From contig JAIGNY010002305.1 of assembly GCA_020152595.1 (NCBI GenBank), positions 1,642,001 through 1,706,000 of the forward strand: a stretch of DNA of 64,000 bases, written 5' to 3'. Of this stretch, positions 14,501 to 20,500 are shown piece after piece. The number at the start of each line of letters is the position of its first letter. Position 1 is the stretch's first letter. A program made the translations under genes and the position numbers. This DNA is from Chiridota heheva (Eukaryota > Echinodermata > Holothuroidea > Apodida > Chiridotidae). The notes under the pieces were generated by a model that saw only the letters and a list, made by a program, of their open reading frames with translations, did not search any database and was not told the origin of the DNA.

Positions 14501-17500
14501 TTCACATGGACGTAGGGGAGGGGACATTTCTTGATCACACAATTGAGGTGAGTTATTTCTATTACAGAGGATTTTTTTTGGATAAAACGGTGAAGAAAAG
14601 AAAAAAATATGTTGATATCTTATTCCGTAAAATTGTAGAATTGTCTGATGTTATACAGGTGATAGCAAGCAGTTTTGCTGTTATGATTAACATGTTGTTA
14701 TGATTAACATGTTGTTATGATTAACATGTTGTTATGATTAACATGTTGTTCATTGTCATGGTATGCTTGATTCAAATTAGATGATGATAGTACTCTGATT
14801 AAAGGAATATTCCCGTGAATTTTTGTGTGCAATTTTGTGATACAGGTCCTCTGAAGGAACAAATTGGTGAACAATAAAACCATATTGATATTTTATTTCC
14901 GTAAAAATCAGATAATTGTCCAGTATTTTACTGCTGATATCAAGTAGTTCTGTAGTTACGATGAAAGGGGCAGTAGACAAAAATGTAAGGGTGCAATTTT
15001 CCAGCGACTCCCAAATATTCTGCCAAGCTTTTTGACCCTCGTGTAGATCTGCAAAACTTCCCAAACTCAAATATTTATATGAAGTAGTTATTTGAGATTC
15101 ATAAACTGTAACTTTTTTGGTTCCAATGCGATAGCGTCAGGAACTTCTGTGGTCATGATGGCGTGTATGTATGTGTATGTATGTATGTATGTTTGTGACT
15201 GCAAGCTCGTAAACGTGATATCTCTAGAATGATACACTAGATTTATATCATATTTGGTACACATGTAGCCCATGGTCCGTAGATGTGCCCTATAGTTTTT
15301 GCTGCTGATGTCATGCATATTAATGAGTAGGCGGGGCTTATTGTAAAAATCATGAAATGTTCATATTTTACCAACTGCATGTCTGTTTTGTTTCATATTT
15401 GGTATAATTATGATGTTAGCTGGTGTGTACATGTTCATGATGTTAAAATATTGAATTTTATTAATATGTGCAGTGGGCGGGGCCTAATATGATTTTGCTA
15501 CATATGAGCTTGTAAACACGGTATCTCATGAGGGGTAAACTGGATTCATGTAATATGTGGTACACAGATAGCTCATGGTCCATAGATGTGCACTATTGTT
15601 TTTGATAGTGATGTCATGTATATTAATGAGTAGGCGTGGCTTGATGTAGTCTTCAGATATTAATATTTTAACAACCGCATGTATGTTTTCTTTCATATTT
15701 GGTATAATTATGATGTTAGCTGGTGTGTACATGTTCATGATGTAAAGACATTGACTTTTATGAATATGCATAGTGGGCGGGGCTTAACATGATTTTGTAA
15801 GCAAAAAGCTGGTAGACACGATATCTCAAAAACATTAAACTGGATTCATGTTATGTGTGGTACACAGATAGCTCATGATCTGCAGATGTGCCCTAATGTT
15901 TTTGATGGTGATATCATGCATATTAATAAGTGGGCAGGGCCTAAAGGGAAAATTTTGAAAAAGTGATAAATGAGCAACTGTCTGTCTGTTTTGTTCATAT
16001 TGGGCATGATAATTTTGTATGCTTGTGTTATCAACATTTGTCATTAATATGCATGGTGGGCGTGGCTTAGTTTGAAATTGTTAAATGATGTAAACACCAT
16101 ACTGTATCTCATGAACTATATATCAGACTTATGCTGTGCATAAATGAGGTACACAGATGGGTCATGGTCTGTACATGTTCTAATGTTGTGGTATTAATGT
16201 CGTGAATATTAATGAGTAGGCGGGGCTTACTGAAAAATTCTTAAAATAGGCTAAATGAGCAACCGTTTTTGTATCATACTTGCTATGATAATGCTGTTAA
16301 TTATTGTGCAAATAAATGTTATCAACAATTTTATTGATCTACATGGTGGGTGTGGCTTACAGTATGAATAAATATCATGGAACAATTATTTCTGCATGAT
16401 ATGCAATGACATGACAGTTAATACATATTTTGCAAACCAATCAGCTTACGGAAAAAAGAAGAAGAAAAAAAGCATAGGAACCACAAAACCGTTTGGTTCT
16501 GGTTATCACTTTAGAAGGCAAAAACAGGTTAATCAACATTTGAAAAAATTACCAAATAGATTAATGGGTTTTATAGTTCACCTATAAGACACTGCTTAAT
16601 GTCATGAATATTGTTTGTTCAATGCAAAGATTTCAGACGCTGTTGATATTTATGTTTATATCTTATTCCATAAAGTTGTAAAATTATTATTATTATACCG
16701 AATATCATAGTGCTCTAATTCATGAAGAAAAAAAAAACATGCTCATAAGCACTGTACATGAAATATAATATGAATTAATATAATTAGAAATTATAGTCCA
16801 TATGCTAACTTAAATAGATGTGTTTTTGATAAGGATTCAAAAAGTGTTGAAATCTGAAGAGTCTCGGACATCACTTGGAAGGTTGTTCCAGAGTGCTGAT
16901 GTTATTGTTCTAAAAGATTTGTCACCATGACTGACAGTTTTTGTGCGTGGTACCACGAGACTTGAAGTTCTACATGACCTGAGTGCACGTGCTGGAGTAT
17001 ACAGTTTAAACATATTTGTCATATAACAAGGTGATAAGCCACATAGTGCCCGGAAAGTGTGTACGATGACCTTGTGCTTAATAGGGTTACCCACTGGAAG
17101 CCAGTGGAGCTCCTTCAGCACAAGCGTAATGTGTAGAATTGCCTTTTATAATTGGTGATAGCAAGTATTGCACTTAAGATTAATACGCTGTTCTGATATT
17201 GTTTGTTCCATTCAGAGATCTCAGTTTGGCTCAGGGAGCCATAGGACGCCTGTAATACCACAGCATGCACTGCAGGCTCACACGTGGAGTACCAACAGCA
17301 GCCTGCATGGTAGGGGTGGGTCACAAAACAGACGGGTCAGAAAACAAGGTGCTCAAAGGTAAGCTGGTGTGGTAGTCTTCAGGATTTTGAAGTGATAAGC
17401 AATATAAGCCTTTTCCTGGATTGTTTTTGTGTGTAGACATCTTATATCATGTAATAATGATTTTAAAGGAATATTCCCATGTTTTTTAAGGAATATTCCC

Positions 17501-20500
17501 ATGTTTTTTTCAAGGAAATATTCAAATGTTTTTAAAGAATATTCTCATGTTTTAAAAGAAATATTTTCATGCTTTTAAAGGAATATTCACATGTTTTTAA
17601 AGGAATATTCACATGTTTTTAAAGGAATATTCACATGTTTTTAAAGGAATATTCACATGTTTTTAAAGGAATATTCACATGTTTTTAAAGGAATATTCAC
17701 ATGTTTTTAAAGGAATATTCACATGTTTTTAAAGGAATATTTACATGTTTTTTTTCATAAGAAAAATATTAGGAACAATTTAGTACAAAAATCATGTTGA
17801 TATGTTATTCCTACGAGTAGATATTCAAATTTTAAGGTTTACAAAAAATGCCAATAAACGAATAGGAAAAGGTTAAGTACGACATCACAGCAATACATTC
17901 TCCCACAAAATTGATGTATTTTGTCAAAATCTATCATCCTTATTTTTATTAGTAAAATCTGATGAAAGATAAGTTGATAAAAGTTAGGTATTTATATACA
18001 TTGCCAAATATACCCTACTTCAATAACTTTTGGAAAATTGTTTCTAATCATACAGAAACAACCAATCAACGTTCAAAGAAATACATAATTATTTGCAATG
18101 GAATTGCCTCTATGACATCTTCCAACACAAATTCATCATACTGTACAAAAACTTTAAAATGCAATTGGAAAATCTTTGAAAATTTATATCTCCTGAACTG
18201 AATATGATATCAACCTGATTTTTGTACCAAATTGGCTCTAAAAGTATGCTCTTTCAAATAGAATTTGACAAAAACCATGGGAATATTCCTTTAGAAATCC
18301 ATATCTTTTGAACTTAATATGATATCAACCTGATTTTTGTACCAAATTGGCTCTAAAAGTATGCTCTTTCAAATAGAATTTGACAAAAACCATGGGAATA
18401 TTCCTTTAGAAATCCATATCTTTTGAACTTAATATGATATCAACCTGATTTTTGTACCAAATTGGCCCTAAAAAGTATACTCTTTCAAATAAAATATTTA
18501 AAAAACCATTGGAATATTACAAAAAACCATGGGAATATTACAAAAAACCATGGGAATATTACAAAAAACAATGGGAATATTACAAAAACCCATGGGAATA
18601 TTACAAAAAAAACAATGGGAATATTACAAAAAACAATAGGAATATTACACAAAACGATAGAAATATTACAAAAAACAATAGGAATATTGCAAAAAACAAT
18701 GGGAATATTACAAAAACCCATGGGAATATTACAAAAACCCATGGGAATATTACAAAAAAACCATGGGAATATTTCTTTAAGGAAGCGTGGTAGCTCGGTG
18801 CTGGATTGTCAGACTCTCACTTCAACTCTAAGTAGCATGTTGTGTCTTTGACACTTCATTTCCTATAGCTCCGGTTGACTCGGGTGTGAAATAAAAGTAC
18901 CAGCTTGTCGGAGACTTAGTCTATGATGGACTGGTGTCCCATCCAGGAAGGTCAAGTACTCTTATCTACTTGCACCAAGAAAAAATAGGAATAAGCACCT
19001 GCTTATGTTAGCTTTCATTGTCTGGGGAGGATTTAACTAATGATAAAAGTAAAATGTTGTTTTAGTTGTTATTTACTTCAAGTTCAGCTGTTGGCAGCTC
19101 CATAACATCTTCCCGTTCCAAAATTTCAGATGCGATCAAATTTGAGGAAATACTTAGCCAAGTATTACTTCGCTCCTTCAAAATATTGTGGCAAATAAAT
19201 TCAAGCCTCTTGGGTGCACTATGTTTGACTTCTCCAACCTCTTTCCACCTCTAACATAATCTAATTTCTCAGGCACAATTGACCATCGCTCTTATGGTGC
19301 CGTTTAAAATAAACAAACAAATCGATCCTTTTTATGTCTGAATTCCAGGTCAAACGTCGCTTTCAGCAGCAGCTTATCACCCCAAAAGAGCAAGCGTGTC
19401 CGAGGCAGCTCCCCGTCCTCCAGCAACGCCGTTGAAAGCACACCACAGCCCAACAGGGTGTCCCACTCCTTGAAGAAAGAAATAGAGGAGACGGGTGAAC
19501 CATCGGGAGCATCCAAAGCAGCTTACTCATACAAGAGAGAGCCCATCATCATATCAGACACCCCCAGCCCCGTGCCGAGTGTCATAACCATCAGTGATGA
19601 TAGTGATGATGAGGGTGTCGATACCAGTACAAAAAGGTTTGTAACCAATTTTGCTGTTATTTTAGTGACTGGGTTAGTTCAGTGGTCGACACAAGTTCAT
19701 TGTATATGAAGGAGGAATGAAAGAGGAAGAAAATGGTGAAGAATTTACTTCAGTCTTGTACTCCTTTTAGTAAATATTTAAGTTTAAAACTTCTGCCTTA
19801 TTTGTGTAGTGATGCCTGTGGTGGAAATTAAAAGAAAAAAGTTCTCCTTTTTGTAGTATTTCAACAAACTAACAAAAAAGTAACATTAAAACAAGATCAT
19901 CATCAATGTTATAAAATCTAATACACACAAATCCCGTTCTAACAGAAGGTCCGGCTGGTCCTTTGATGTCAGCTCCTCACTTTCTTCTACTGTTATATAT
20001 TGTTTGGGTGCAGTATTGATAATTATATCTGTGCGTTAACACAATTGATTGTCTTGGTTATTCCGGTATTTATCCAAATTTCTTTCAAATAACAACACTG
20101 TTTACAGTCCACCACTTTTTTAGGTAGCTTATTCCAAATGTCAACAATCTGATATTTGAATGAGTTCTGTCTAATGTGAGTTCTGTCTAATCTGCAGTCT
20201 AATCTTTTCTTGTATATCTTTTTGTTGTGCCCTGGTGTTATACCAATAAAATCTATAAAATAAAACGTATCACATATCTCCGGGGTCATATTTATGTGTT
20301 ATAATCTTGTAGGCCTCTATGAGATCTCCTCGATGCCTCCTGTAGGTGAGTGATGGTGGATTTGGCAAGCCTTTCAGCATAATTCAGCTTGTCCATTCCT
20401 GGTAATAAGCGTTTGGCTCCTCTCTGGAGATTCTCTTTCATATTAATATGTTTGATCTTCTATGGACTCCAAAATGGATTACAATATTCAAGCAATGGCC

